Source: SHLQ01 sp964451305 (GTDB taxonomy: Bacteria > Actinomycetota > Acidimicrobiia > Acidimicrobiales > SHLQ01). From it: a stretch of DNA of 64,000 nucleotides. Shown here piece by piece: positions 25,542-34,266 of this stretch. The notes under the pieces are model-generated. The model made no database searches. It had not been told where the DNA came from and saw nothing but the letters and a program-made list of their open reading frames with translations. Numbering within the stretch: position 1 is the stretch's first letter; the number at the start of each line of letters is the position of its first letter. Location of the stretch: positions 1 to 64,000 of the forward strand of contig CAYVHV010000003.1 of NCBI GenBank assembly GCA_964451305.1. Direction: 5' to 3'. The translations under genes were made by a program, and so were the position numbers.

Positions 25542-26459
25542 ATGGGTCAGAAGATCAACCCCTACGGCTTCCGCCTCGGTATTACCACCGACTGGAAGAG
25601 CCGCTGGTTCGCCAGCCGTGAGGACTACGCGAACTTCATCATCGAAGACTCGAGCATCCGCAAGTTCATCATGAAGGACCTCCCTCATGCTGCGATTAGC
25701 CGGATCGAGATCGAGCGCAAGTCCAGCCGTGACAGCCTCCGAGTCGATGTGCACACCGCACGTCCGGGCATCGTCATTGGCCGCAAGGGCGCTGAAGCCG
25801 ATCGTCTTCGCCAGGGTCTGGCAAAGATCACCGGCAACAACAAGGTGCAGCTCAACATCCAGGAGATCAAGACTCCTGAACTCGATGCAGCCCTCATTGC
25901 ACAGGGCGTTGCCGACCAGCTCCAGGGCCGTGTCGCATTCCGTCGTGCAATGAAGCGTGCGGTTCAGAACGCTCAGAAAGCTGGCGCTCTCGGCATTCGA
26001 GTCCAGACCTCAGGTCGCCTCGGTGGCTCTGAAATGGCTCGCCGTGAGTGGTACCGCGAAGGTCAGGTTCCTCTGCACACACTTCGTGCAGAGATCGACT
26101 ATGGCTTCCGCGAAGCACACACCGCAGCGGGACGTATCGGCGTCAAGGTATGGATCTACACGGGCAACCGTCTTCCGTACAAGAGCGAAGCTCAAGACAA
26201 GATCACCCGCGAAGCTGCAATGGCTGTCGGCGAGACCTCTGGTCAGAACAAGCCACGCCAAGTTGTGTCGTCCCCATCGGCGCCTCGCAAGCCCGAGCCA
26301 ACCGAAGAGGCTGCAGTAGCCGCTGAGGAAGAGCTCGCACCATTGGTTCCAGATGCGGATCCAGAGTTCGAAAAGCTCCTCGCTGAGGAAGAGGCCATCG
26401 AGGCTTCGACCCGTGAGAAGGGCGAAACACCCAACTTCCGTCCCGGCGACGCGGACTGA
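25542..26459 (+). CDS. rpsC: Ribosomal protein S3 with acidic C-terminal extension
   Basis: 305 residues; the S3 core (MGQKINPYGFRLGI, KH motif VIGRKGAEADRLRQGL, GRLGGSEMARREWYREG, DYGFREAHTAAGRIGVKVWI) ends near residue 215. The remaining ~85 residues are Glu/Ala/Pro-rich, ending GETPNFRPGDAD, with no known domain. S3 forms the mRNA entry site and has helicase activity with S4 and S5. Tails of this kind occur in other bacteria but are variable. Confidence 0.95.
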   Translation: MGQKINPYGFRLGITTDWKSRWFASREDYANFIIEDSSIRKFIMKDLPHAAISRIEIERKSSRDSLRVDVHTARPGIVIGRKGAEADRLRQGLAKITGNNKVQLNIQEIKTPELDAALIAQGVADQLQGRVAFRRAMKRAVQNAQKAGALGIRVQTSGRLGGSEMARREWYREGQVPLHTLRAEIDYGFREAHTAAGRIGVKVWIYTGNRLPYKSEAQDKITREAAMAVGETSGQNKPRQVVSSPSAPRKPEPTEEAAVAAEEELAPLVPDADPEFEKLLAEEEAIEASTREKGETPNFRPGDAD

Positions 26460-26473
26460 GAGCAGGTACCTAA

Positions 26474-26890
26474 ATGTTGATGCCCCGCAAGGTTGCACAC
26501 CGAAAGCACCATCGTGGTCGCATGCGTGGAAACGCAAAGGGCGGCACCGAAGTCACGTTCGGCGATTACGGTCTCCAGGCTCTCGAGCCAGGTTGGATCA
26601 CCGCTCGCCAGATCGAAGCTTCACGTATTGCCATGACCCGTCACATCAAGCGTGGCGGCAAGGTCTGGATCAACGTGTTTCCCGACAAGCCAGTGACCGA
26701 GAAGCCAGCCGAGACCCGCATGGGTTCAGGCAAGGGCAACCCGGAGCGTTGGGTCGCCGTCGTGCGCCCAGGCAAGGTCATGTTCGAACTGTCATTCAAT
26801 GATGAGCAGATCGCACGTGAAGCAATTGATCGTGCAATTCAGAAGCTGCCGATCAAGTGCAAGTTCGTCAAGCGCGAGGAGGGCTTCTAA
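26474..26890 (+). CDS. rplP: Ribosomal protein L16
   Basis: 138-residue protein at the A site of the 50S subunit. MLMPRKVAHRKHHRGRMRG at the start, GLQALEPGWITARQIEASR and PDKPVTEKPAETRMGSGKG are typical. The start at 26474 gives the family N-terminus MLMPRK. Its stop overlaps rpmC by one base. Confidence 0.97.
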   Translation: MLMPRKVAHRKHHRGRMRGNAKGGTEVTFGDYGLQALEPGWITARQIEASRIAMTRHIKRGGKVWINVFPDKPVTEKPAETRMGSGKGNPERWVAVVRPGKVMFELSFNDEQIAREAIDRAIQKLPIKCKFVKREEGF

Positions 26891-27120
26891 TGGCGAAGAA
26901 GAAACTGGCAGAGATGTCCTACGGAGATCTGCTGACCCATCTCGACGAAATTTCAGAAGAGCTGTTCAACCTGCGTTTTCAGAACGCAACCGGTCAGCTC
27001 ACAAGCTCGTCTCGCCTCGGCCAGGTCCGTAAGGACAAGGCTCGTGCGCTGACCGAGATTCGTGCCCGTGAAATTGCGGCAGCTGAAGAACTCGATGCTG
27101 CAGAGGAGGTCGCCTCATGA
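26890..27120 (+). CDS. rpmC: Ribosomal protein L29
   Basis: 76-residue helical protein beside the exit tunnel. ELFNLRFQNATGQL and DKARALTEIRARE are the family signature. The ATG at 26890 is the right start. The last ~12 residues form a small acidic extension (AAAEELDAAEEVAS). The stop overlaps rpsQ by four bases. Confidence 0.95.
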   Translation: MAKKKLAEMSYGDLLTHLDEISEELFNLRFQNATGQLTSSSRLGQVRKDKARALTEIRAREIAAAEELDAAEEVAS

Positions 27121-27458
27121 GCGACGTAGAAGCAACTGAAGAAGCCGCAGCTGCACCAGCTGAGGCCGCCAAGCCAGCCGCAGCGACCGCAGCCGTTGAC
27201 GGCGAGCGCGAGAACCCACGCAAGATTCGTGAGGGTGTTGTCGTGTCGGCCGGTATGGACAAGACCGCCGTTGTCGAGTCGGTCGATCGTGTACGCCACC
27301 GTCGCTACGCAAAGACCGTTCAGCGCAGCACCAAGCTGTTTGCTCACGACGAAAACAACGACGCAAACGTTGGCGACCGGGTTCGCATTCAAGAGACCCG
27401 CCCGCTGTCGAAGAAGAAGCGCTGGCGTCTCGTCGAGATCATCGAGAGGGCTCGCTAA
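27117..27458 (+). CDS. rpsQ: Ribosomal protein S17 with N-terminal extension
   Basis: 113 residues against about 80-90 in most bacteria. The core (GVVVSAGMDKTAVVESVDR, HRRYAKTVQRSTKLFAHDE, GDRVRIQETRPLSKKKRW) is standard. The first ~30 residues are an Ala/Glu-rich low-complexity leader (EATEEAAAAPAEAAKPAAAT). It is coupled to rpmC by an ATGA overlap and ends on the start of rplN. Confidence 0.95.
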   Translation: MSDVEATEEAAAAPAEAAKPAAATAAVDGERENPRKIREGVVVSAGMDKTAVVESVDRVRHRRYAKTVQRSTKLFAHDENNDANVGDRVRIQETRPLSKKKRWRLVEIIERAR

Positions 27459-27826
27459 TGATTCAACAAGAGAGTCGACTCAAGGTCGCCGACAACTCTG
27501 GTGCACGTGAGATTCTGTGCATCAAGGTCCTTGGCGGAACCCGCCGCCGCTACGCAAGCATCGGCGATGTCATCGTCGCAACCGTCAAGGACGCAAACCC
27601 TGGCGCTGCTGTAAAGAAGGGCGAGGTCGTCAAGTGCGTCGTCGTCCGTGTCAAGAAGGAAATTCGTCGTGCGGACGGTAGCTACATCCGTTTCGACGAG
27701 AACGCCGCTGTGTTGATCAACGAGAACAACCAGCCGCGTGGAACCCGCATCTTTGGCCCGGTTGGTCGTGAGCTTCGTGACAACAAGTTCATGCGAATCG
27801 TGTCGCTGGCACCGGAGGTCCTCTAA
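27458..27826 (+). CDS. rplN: Ribosomal protein L14
   Basis: 122-residue protein on the subunit interface. MIQQESRLKVADNSGAREIL at the start, KGEVVKCVVVRVKKEIRR and GTRIFGPVGRELRDNKFMRI are diagnostic. Normal length; shares one base with rpsQ and directly abuts rplX. Confidence 0.98.
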   Translation: MIQQESRLKVADNSGAREILCIKVLGGTRRRYASIGDVIVATVKDANPGAAVKKGEVVKCVVVRVKKEIRRADGSYIRFDENAAVLINENNQPRGTRIFGPVGRELRDNKFMRIVSLAPEVL

Positions 27827-28135
27827 ATGAAGATTCAAAAAGGTGATCAGGTCCGTGTCCTTGCAGGCAAGGATCGTGGCAAGGAGGGTGAAGTCACTCA
27901 GGCCTACCCCGCGAAGAACACCGTCGTTATCGAAGGTGTCAACCTTGCAAAGAAGCACCAGCGCCCACTCGGCGAAGGCAACCCTGGCGGCATCATCGAC
28001 AAGAACATGCCTCTGCATGTCAGCAACGTCGCAGTGATCAGCCCCAAGGATGGCAAGCCAACCCGCGTTGGATACAAGTTCCTGACCGACGGCACCAAGG
28101 TGCGGGTCTGCAAGCGCACCGGAGCAGAACTCTGA
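27827..28135 (+). CDS. rplX: Ribosomal protein L24
   Basis: 102-residue assembly-initiator protein with the KOW motif KGDQVRVLAGKDRGKEGEV near the N-terminus and the HVSNVAVISPKDGKPTRVGY segment. It begins directly after rplN and shares a base with rplE. Confidence 0.97.
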   Translation: MKIQKGDQVRVLAGKDRGKEGEVTQAYPAKNTVVIEGVNLAKKHQRPLGEGNPGGIIDKNMPLHVSNVAVISPKDGKPTRVGYKFLTDGTKVRVCKRTGAEL

Positions 28136-28701
28136 TGGCAACCCAAACAACTATTCCAAGCTTGAAGAAGCAGTACTTCGACGAGATCCAGGCACAGCTG
28201 AAGGCTGACCTTGAACTTCCGAACATCATGATGGTCCCGAGGCTCGAGAAGATCTCGGTCAACATGGGCGTCGGCGAAGCTGCGATCAACAAGAAGGCCA
28301 TCGAGGGTGCGCTGACCGATCTCTCGATCATCACTGGCCAGAAGCCTTCGATCACGAAGGCCAAGAAGAGCATCGCGAGCTTCAAGCTGCGTGAAGGCCA
28401 GACGATTGGCGCTCGGGTTACCCTGCGCGGCGATCGCATGTACGAATTCCTCGACCGCATCATCTCGCTTGCAACACCACGTATTCGAGATTTCCGTGGG
28501 CTCCCAACCAAGAGCTTCGACGGTCGTGGCAACTACACCTTTGGTGTGACCGAGCAGTTGATCTTCCCGGAGATCAACTACGACGACGTCGACACCGTTC
28601 GCGGCATGGACATCACGATCGTGACGACCGCAGTCAACAACGAGCACGGCCGTGCGCTGCTCGATGCATTTGGATTTCCATTTCGGAAGGAAGGCCAGTA
28701 A
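28135..28701 (+). CDS. rplE: Ribosomal protein L5
   Basis: 188-residue 5S rRNA-binding protein. Signature pieces are PRLEKISVNMGVGEA, TGQKPSITKAKKSIASFKLR and DFRGLPTKSFDGRGNYTFGV. The first residues (MATQTTIPSLKKQYFDEI) are typical. It overlaps rpsN by one base. Confidence 0.97.
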   Translation: MATQTTIPSLKKQYFDEIQAQLKADLELPNIMMVPRLEKISVNMGVGEAAINKKAIEGALTDLSIITGQKPSITKAKKSIASFKLREGQTIGARVTLRGDRMYEFLDRIISLATPRIRDFRGLPTKSFDGRGNYTFGVTEQLIFPEINYDDVDTVRGMDITIVTTAVNNEHGRALLDAFGFPFRKEGQ

Positions 28702-28886
28702 TGGCAAAGAAGGCGCTTATTAACAAACAGCAGAAGACCCCGAAGTTCAAGGTCCGCGCCTACACCCGGTGCCGCATTTGCGGTCGTCCTCGCAGCGTGT
28801 ACAAGAAGTTTGGTCTCTGCCGTATCTGTCTCCGTGAGATGGGTCATGCCGGCGAAATTCCTGGTCTTAAAAAGGCCAGCTGGTAG
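28701..28886 (+). CDS. rpsN: Ribosomal protein S14, zinc type
   Basis: 61-residue short form of S14. Two Cys pairs, CRICGRP and CRICLRE, form the zinc ribbon. The C-terminus GLKKASW is typical. Some bacteria carry a zinc-free paralogue used under zinc shortage; none is in this window. Confidence 0.97.
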   Translation: MAKKALINKQQKTPKFKVRAYTRCRICGRPRSVYKKFGLCRICLREMGHAGEIPGLKKASW

Positions 28887-28901
28887 GGGAAGGAAACACA
28901 C

Positions 28902-29306
28902 ATGACAATGACCGACCCCATCGCCGACATGCTGACGCGTGTTCGTAATGCGAACACCGCCATGCACGACGACGTTTCGATGCCGTCCAGCAAGCTCAAG
29001 GAGACGCTCGCAGAGCTGCTCAAGAGCGAGGGCTACATCACGAACTACAGCGTTGCTGACAACCCGACCGGTCCCGGTCGAGTGCTCAGCATCGACATGA
29101 AGTACTCACCAGAGCGCAAGCGTGTGATCTCGGGTATTACCCGAGTGAGCAAGCCGGGCCTTCGTGTGTACAAGAAGTCCAACGAGGTACCTCGTGTCCT
29201 CGGCGGTCTCGGCGTAGCCGTGCTGTCGACGAACCGTGGCCTCATGACCGATCGCGAAGCTCGTCGCCGCCGTATTGGTGGCGAGGTCCTCGCCTACGTC
29301 TGGTAG
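28902..29306 (+). CDS. rpsH: Ribosomal protein S8
   Basis: 134 residues binding the central domain of 16S rRNA. DPIADMLTRVRNANTAMHD and STNRGLMTDREARRRRIGGE in part are diagnostic. ATG 28902 and 28908 are both possible starts; both give the family N-terminus. In E. coli the spc operon is repressed by S8; no such site was tested here. Confidence 0.96.
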   Translation: MTMTDPIADMLTRVRNANTAMHDDVSMPSSKLKETLAELLKSEGYITNYSVADNPTGPGRVLSIDMKYSPERKRVISGITRVSKPGLRVYKKSNEVPRVLGGLGVAVLSTNRGLMTDREARRRRIGGEVLAYVW

Positions 29307-29314
29307 GAGCAGCG

Positions 29315-29854
29315 ATGTCACGTATTGGAAACACCCCTATCCCCGTGCCAAGCGGCGTCGATGTCACCTTTAGTGGCGCCGATGTTGCGGTCAAGGGAAG
29401 CAAGGGCGAGCTCAAGATCACGCTTCCGGGCGAGATCACCGGAGCGGTGGACGACGGTGTTGTCACCCTCGTTCGTCCGAGCGATGCTCAAGACCACAAG
29501 GCCATGCACGGTCTTGCACGCACGTTGGTCAATAACATGATTATCGGCGTCAGCGAAGGCTTCACCAAGAAGCTCGAGATCGTCGGCGTTGGTTACCGTG
29601 CCGCAGCCAAGGGGAAAGACGCCCTTGAAATGCAGCTCGGTTTCAGTCACCCGGTCCACATCAAGGCCCCTGAGGGAATCGAGTTCGAGGTCCCTCAGCA
29701 GACCGAGATCATCATCAAGGGCATCGACAAGCAGCTCGTTGGTCAGGTCGCAGCGGACATCCGCAAGTGGCGTAAGCCAGAGCCCTACAAGGGCAAGGGC
29801 ATCAAGTACGAAGGCGAGCGGATTATCCGCAAGGCCGGAAAGCAGGCGAAGTAA
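29315..29854 (+). CDS. rplF: Ribosomal protein L6
   Basis: 179 residues, two repeated L6 folds. MSRIGNTPIPVPSGVDVTF in part at the start and the L6 signature RKWRKPEPYKGKGIKYEGE near the end are clear. It overlaps rplR by one base. Confidence 0.98.
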   Translation: MSRIGNTPIPVPSGVDVTFSGADVAVKGSKGELKITLPGEITGAVDDGVVTLVRPSDAQDHKAMHGLARTLVNNMIIGVSEGFTKKLEIVGVGYRAAAKGKDALEMQLGFSHPVHIKAPEGIEFEVPQQTEIIIKGIDKQLVGQVAADIRKWRKPEPYKGKGIKYEGERIIRKAGKQAK

Positions 29855-30219
29855 TGGCAAAGAACGTTTCTGCCGAACGCCGCCGTCAGCGCCAGCGTCG
29901 TCACTACCGAATTCGCAAGCAGGTTCAAGGAACAGCCGAGCGTCCACGTTTGGCTGTCTTCCGCTCGAACAAGCACATCGTGGCCCAGGTCATCGATGAC
30001 GTTGCGGGAACCACCGTTGCATCGGCGTCAACCGTCGAGAGCGGCTGGGACGGTCGTGGCAACACGGTCGACGCAGCAACCAAGGTCGGCGCAACTGTCG
30101 CTGAGCGGGCAAAGGCTGCTGGCATCAATACCGTCGTGTTCGATCGCGGCGGCAACCTCTACCACGGACGTGTCGCTGCTTTGGCTGACGCTGCCCGCGA
30201 CGCAGGACTGGAGTTCTGA
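29854..30219 (+). CDS. rplR: Ribosomal protein L18
   Basis: 121-residue 5S rRNA-binding protein. A basic N-terminus (RRRQRQRRHYRIRKQVQG) is followed by RPRLAVFRSNKHIVAQVIDD and the end VAALADAARDAGLEF. Its stop codon overlaps the rpsE start by one base. Confidence 0.97.
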   Translation: MAKNVSAERRRQRQRRHYRIRKQVQGTAERPRLAVFRSNKHIVAQVIDDVAGTTVASASTVESGWDGRGNTVDAATKVGATVAERAKAAGINTVVFDRGGNLYHGRVAALADAARDAGLEF

Positions 30220-30848
30220 TGGCGTACGAAAACAACAACCGCAACGACCGTAATGATCGTGGTGGACGCAACAATGATCGCGAGAACGAGGGTGGTCTCC
30301 GTGACTCCCGAGTGATCAACATCAACCGTGTCGCCAAGGTCGTCAAGGGTGGGCGTCGCTTTAGCTTCACCGCTCTCGTCGTGATCGGCGATGGCAATGG
30401 CCAGGTCGGTCTCGGCTACGGCAAGGCAAAGGAAGTTCCACTCGCGATCCAGAAGGGCACCGAGGAAGCAAAGCGCAACCTCTTCTCCGTCCCTCTCGCC
30501 GGAACGACCATCGTCCACCCAATTCTTGGACAGATGGGCGCAGGCAGTGTTCTGCTCAAGCCAGCTGCTCCCGGTACCGGCGTTATCGCTGGTGGTGCAG
30601 CCCGCGCCATCCTTGAAGAGGCTGGCATCCAGGACGTGCTTTGCAAGTCGCTCGGATCGCCGAACCACATCAACGTTGCACGTGCAACCATTGCGGGTCT
30701 CCGTGACCTCAAGCGCCCGGACGAGATTGCTCGCCTCCGTGGCCTCGATCCAGAAGAGTTCGTTCCAGCTGGCCTGCTTCAGGCCTACAAGGAATCCGAA
30801 CGAGACGCAAAGGACCCAGCATCGGCTGGTTCCCGAACGGAGTCGTAA
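30219..30848 (+). CDS. rpsE: Ribosomal protein S5 with Asn/Arg-rich N-terminus
   Basis: 209 residues. After an unusual low-complexity N-terminus of about 30 residues (NNNRNDRNDRGGRNNDREN) comes the double-stranded RNA-binding part (INRVAKVVKGGRRFSFTALV in part) and the S5 signature GYGKAKEVPLAIQKGTEEAK. The C-terminus also has an extra acidic tail. S5 takes part in decoding fidelity and mRNA unwinding. Confidence 0.96.
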   Translation: MAYENNNRNDRNDRGGRNNDRENEGGLRDSRVININRVAKVVKGGRRFSFTALVVIGDGNGQVGLGYGKAKEVPLAIQKGTEEAKRNLFSVPLAGTTIVHPILGQMGAGSVLLKPAAPGTGVIAGGAARAILEEAGIQDVLCKSLGSPNHINVARATIAGLRDLKRPDEIARLRGLDPEEFVPAGLLQAYKESERDAKDPASAGSRTES

Positions 30849-30851
30849 CCC

Positions 30852-31031
30852 ATGGCTGATCTCAACATCACCCAGGTACGTTCGACAATCGGTACGAAGC
30901 CAAAGCAGCGCGGAACCATCCGTGCGCTCGGCCTCGGAAAGATTGGACGCACCGTCACCAAGCCCGACACCCCTGAGGTTCGCGGCATGATCAGCCGGGT
31001 ACCTCACCTGGTCTCAGTCGAGGAGTCATAA
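30852..31031 (+). CDS. rpmD: Ribosomal protein L30
   Basis: 59 residues from ATG 30852, immediately after rpsE and directly abutting rplO. The sequence DLNITQVRSTIGTKPKQRGT continues RALGLGKIGRTV, the L30 pattern with its conserved IRALGLGKIG core and final PHLVSVEES. Length is normal. Confidence 0.95.
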   Translation: MADLNITQVRSTIGTKPKQRGTIRALGLGKIGRTVTKPDTPEVRGMISRVPHLVSVEES

Positions 31032-31535
31032 ATGGCGATCAAGATTCATGATCTCAAGCCCGCAGAGGGCTCAACAAAGGCCAAGCAGCGCAAGGGCCGT
31101 GGTATTGGTGGCAAGGGCGGCAAGACCGCTGGCCGCGGTACCAAGGGTCAGCACAGCCGTGGTCGCGGTAAGGTCCGCGTTGGTTTCGAGGGTGGCCAGA
31201 TGCCGCTCCACAAGCGTGTTCCGAAGCTCCGCGGTTTCACCAACCCATTCCGGGTTGAGTACCAGGGAATCAACCTCGACACGATTGCCGAAACTGGATT
31301 GACCGACGTTTCTCCCGAGACACTGCTCGAGCAGGGCCTCGTTGGAAAGAACTCGCTCATCAAGGTTCTCGGTCGTGGAGAGCTCTCCGGCGCCGTCACC
31401 GTGAAGGCCCACGCCTTCTCGAAGAGCGCTGAAGAGGCCATTACCGCAGCTGGCGGATCTATCGAGATCCTTCCAAAGCCATGGGGCGACTCACCACGTC
31501 CGCCTGCAAAGGGCAACCAGCACACCAACCGATAG
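31032..31535 (+). CDS. rplO: Ribosomal protein L15
   Basis: 167 residues. The N-terminal glycine/arginine-rich tail (RGIGGKGGKTAGRGTKGQHS) and GGQMPLHKRVPKLRGFTN are the family hallmarks; the end carries a short extension PRPPAKGNQHTNR. It closes the spc-type block; a strong hairpin follows before secY. Confidence 0.97.
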   Translation: MAIKIHDLKPAEGSTKAKQRKGRGIGGKGGKTAGRGTKGQHSRGRGKVRVGFEGGQMPLHKRVPKLRGFTNPFRVEYQGINLDTIAETGLTDVSPETLLEQGLVGKNSLIKVLGRGELSGAVTVKAHAFSKSAEEAITAAGGSIEILPKPWGDSPRPPAKGNQHTNR

Positions 31536-31540
31536 TTCTC

Positions 31541-31584
31541 AAAGAGACCGGTTCCGCATCCGCGGGCCGGTCTCTTTGGCTTTT
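31541..31584 (+). terminator. Intrinsic terminator between rplO and secY
   Basis: An 11-base stem AAAGAGACCGG / CCGGTCTCTTT with a 15-base loop, followed by GGC and TTTT. This is the most convincing terminator in the window and separates the ribosomal block from secY, which must then have its own promoter. Confidence 0.7.
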
Positions 31585-31718
31585 AAGGACTTTCGAAGCT
31601 GTGGGGTCGTTTACCTCGTGCGCGGAATTCCTTTACCGATTGTTTATTGGCCTGCAAGCCACCTTCTAGGATTGCTCGGCTACCGTTAGTCCATACGACT
31701 TTTGCGAGAGGCAACACC

Positions 31719-33062
31719 GTGTTCTCACGAATTGCAAACATGTTCCGGGTGCCGGATCTTCGAAACAAGATCCTCTTCACCCTCTTTGCGCTTGGCTTGT
31801 ACCGACTTGGTTCGTTCATTCCTGCTCCAGGAATCGACACCCTCGCCGTTCAGCAGCTGCGTGAGAACTCCGAGCAGCAGGGCGGCATTCTCGCGTACGT
31901 CCAGTTGTTCTCCGGAGGTGGACTTACGACGTTCGCGATCTTTGCCCTCGGCGTGCTGCCGTACATTACGGCGTCGATCATCATGCAGGTCCTCGGAGTC
32001 GTGGTTCCACGAATCGAGCAATGGCAACAGCAGGGCGCTGTTGGGCAGCGAAAGATCACCCAGTGGACCCGCTACATGACCATTGGAATCGCTGTCATCC
32101 AGTCGACGAGCTTCGCATTCCTGTTCAACCGTGCCGATGGCCTTGGCGGCGGCTTTGTTCTCCTGCCGAAGTTCAACGTGTGGACGGTTCTCCTCGTGGT
32201 CCTTACCCTCACCGCCGGCACTGCGCTGGTCATGTGGATGGGCGAGCTCATCACGCAGAAGGGCATCGGCAACGGCATGTCGCTCATCATCTTTGCGTCG
32301 ATCGTTAGCCAGTTCCCAGCACAGTTCTCCACGCTCTACACAAACGAAGGCATCCTCGCCATCGTTGCCTTCAGCGTGATCCTCGGCATCTCACTCGTCG
32401 GCATCGTGTTCGTCGAGAACGGCCAGCGCCGCATTCCGGTCAACTTCGCCAAGCGCGTTGTTGGTCGCAAGATGTACGGCGGACAGAGCACCTACATCCC
32501 GCTCAAGGTCAACCAGTCCGGCGTTATCCCAATCATCTTTGCCAGCTCGGTTCTGTACCTGCCGAACCTCATCGCTGTGGCGCTTCCCGACACTGCGTGG
32601 GGCAACGGCATTCGCAACTTCGTCGATCGCAACCTGGTCGATCCAAGTGCGGTGCTTTACCTCGTCGTCTTCGGGTTCATGATCGTCGGCTTTGCGTACT
32701 TCTACACCGCGATCACCTTTGATCCAGCAAAGCAGGCCGACACCATCCGCAAGCAGGGTGGCTTCATCCCGGGTATTCGTCCCGGTCCCCAGACCGAGCA
32801 CTACCTCGCTCGTATCCTCACCCGCATCACCTTGCCAGGAGCGTTGTTCATCGCTGCTGTGGCGTTGCTGCCGAACTTGATCATGCGAGCCATCGGGTTC
32901 AACCTTGATGCAGGTCATGGCGGCGGCCTCGGTGCTGCAGGCTTCGGTTTCATCGGTATTTCGATCCTCATCGCCGTTGGCGTTGCTCTCGAGACCATGA
33001 AACAAATCGACAGCCAGCTCATGATGCGTAACTATGAAGGCTTCCTCGCTAAGTCGAAGTAG
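31719..33062 (+). CDS. secY: Preprotein translocase subunit SecY
   Basis: 447-residue channel of the Sec translocon with ten membrane helices. FRVPDLRNKILFTLFALGLY in part, GLYRLGSFIPAPG, LGIMPYI-equivalent LGVLPYITASIIMQ and RRIPVNFAKRVVGRKMYGG are typical. I chose GTG 31719 because GAGAGG precedes it and the protein then begins MFSRIANMF; the open frame extends to 31647 without a family match. A -10-like TAGGAT lies at 31667-31672, but no good -35 is seen. Confidence 0.95.
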   Translation: MFSRIANMFRVPDLRNKILFTLFALGLYRLGSFIPAPGIDTLAVQQLRENSEQQGGILAYVQLFSGGGLTTFAIFALGVLPYITASIIMQVLGVVVPRIEQWQQQGAVGQRKITQWTRYMTIGIAVIQSTSFAFLFNRADGLGGGFVLLPKFNVWTVLLVVLTLTAGTALVMWMGELITQKGIGNGMSLIIFASIVSQFPAQFSTLYTNEGILAIVAFSVILGISLVGIVFVENGQRRIPVNFAKRVVGRKMYGGQSTYIPLKVNQSGVIPIIFASSVLYLPNLIAVALPDTAWGNGIRNFVDRNLVDPSAVLYLVVFGFMIVGFAYFYTAITFDPAKQADTIRKQGGFIPGIRPGPQTEHYLARILTRITLPGALFIAAVALLPNLIMRAIGFNLDAGHGGGLGAAGFGFIGISILIAVGVALETMKQIDSQLMMRNYEGFLAKSK

Positions 33063-33097
33063 TCCCCATAGTTGATCCAACGAAATTGAGGTTGAGC

Positions 33098-33658
33098 ATG
33101 GCTCCGAGAATTATCGTCTTGGGCCGTCAAGGCGCAGGCAAGGGCACGCAGTGTCTCCGGCTTGTTTCCGAGTACGGCATCGTCCACGTTTCGACCGGTG
33201 ACATGCTGCGTGCCGCAGTTGCTGCCGGGACGGAACTGGGCAAGAAGGCTGAAGCGATTATGCAAGCGGGTGGTCTCGTCAGCGATGAGATCATGAACGG
33301 CATTGTTGCTGAGCGTCTTGCCGAGGACGACATCACCGAGAACGGTGTTCTCCTCGATGGTTTCCCCCGCACCACTGGTCAGGCAGAAACCCTCGAGCAA
33401 ATCTTCGCCGACCAAGGCGTCGAGTTGACCGCCACGATCAATATCGATGTCCCTCTCGAAGAGGTCACCGCTCGCATGATGTCTCGCGGCCGTGAGGACG
33501 ATAACGAAGAAGCAATCGCCGAGCGGCTGCGCAACTACGAGGAACAGACCGCTCCGCTTCTCGAGTTCTACGCCGAGCGCAACAAGCTGATCGTCGTCGA
33601 TGGCCTCGGCGAAGAAGACGAAGTCTTCGCCCGCGTCCAAGGCGCCTTGGGGCTGTAA
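33098..33658 (+). CDS. adk: Adenylate kinase
   Basis: Converts AMP and ATP to two ADP. The 186-residue protein has the P-loop VLGRQGAGKGTQ, STGDMLRAAVAAGTELG, and the GFPRTTGQAETL AMP-binding motif. It is the short form: the zinc-type lid is replaced by a brief loop (RMMSRGREDDNEEAI), as in other actinobacteria. ATG 33098 has GAGG six bases before it. map, usual after adk, is missing. Confidence 0.96.
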   Translation: MAPRIIVLGRQGAGKGTQCLRLVSEYGIVHVSTGDMLRAAVAAGTELGKKAEAIMQAGGLVSDEIMNGIVAERLAEDDITENGVLLDGFPRTTGQAETLEQIFADQGVELTATINIDVPLEEVTARMMSRGREDDNEEAIAERLRNYEEQTAPLLEFYAERNKLIVVDGLGEEDEVFARVQGALGL

Positions 33659-33745
33659 GTCGTCTAGCGCCAGTGGGTTGAGCGTTTTTCTGGAGCGAAG
33701 CGGTAGGAAAAGGCGCAGTGCCCAAGGGCCGTCAGGCCCGCAGGG

Positions 33746-34093
33746 CTACCCCCAACCCATTTCGTGGAGTTGGTCATCGTCGATTCCGAAGTGGTGTGCA
33801 ATCTCGTGGATCACGGTGACTTGGATCTCCTCGATGAGTTCCTCTGACGAGCTGCACATTTCCATGAGTGGAAGTCGGTAGATCGAAATTCGGTCCGGAA
33901 GCTCGAATAGCCCATAGCCGTCGCGTTCGGTGAGTGGGATGCCTTCGTAGAGGCCGAGGATGTCGGGTTCGGAATCATGGCGATCTCCGGTGACCACAAT
34001 CACGTTGTCCATCAGCTGGAGAAGCTCGGCAGGAAGCAGATCGAGAGCAGTAACGACCTCTCGTTCGAACTGCTCAGGACTCAATGAAACCAT
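33746..34093 (-). CDS. Zincin-like metallopeptidase family protein
   Basis: 115 residues from ATG 34091-34093 (MVSLSPEQFEREVVTALDLL). The motif VTVIHEIAHHFGIDDDQLHEMGW contains HExxH and a third downstream His/Asp pattern of the PF06262-type zincins common in actinobacteria; LLGLYEGIPLTER-like DILGLYEGIPLTERDGYG and LPDRISIYRLPL also match. Substrate unknown, likely cytoplasmic. It stands alone on the minus strand between adk and infA, breaking the usual plus-strand operon. Confidence 0.85.
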   Translation of the reverse strand: MVSLSPEQFEREVVTALDLLPAELLQLMDNVIVVTGDRHDSEPDILGLYEGIPLTERDGYGLFELPDRISIYRLPLMEMCSSSEELIEEIQVTVIHEIAHHFGIDDDQLHEMGWG

Positions 34094-34189
34094 GGGTTGA
34101 GCGTAGACAATTGGCTCCGTGGTCCCTCCGACGCGCTGCGCGTCCGTATGGAGGGCGAAATTGGTCGTCGCGATTGTTTCGCTCACCAG

Positions 34190-34218
34190 TTGGTTGATTC
34201 TTCCGCGTCCGCTAGGTT
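34190..34218 (+). promoter_or_regulatory. Candidate promoter of infA-rpmJ-rpsM-rpsK-rpsD
   Basis: TTGGTT (34190-34195), 17-base spacer, TAGGTT (34213-34218). It lies between the minus-strand metallopeptidase gene and infA, where a promoter is required, and matches the form before rplC and rplM. Confidence 0.5.
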
Positions 34219-34266
34219 TATCCGCTGGTTCTGCGCGCTTTTCTGTGCGCGGGATTGAACTCTCGT

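Noticed and set aside
30159..31007. 282-codon open frame opposite rpsE and rpmD
   Set aside because: Antisense to certain ribosomal genes; shadow composition.
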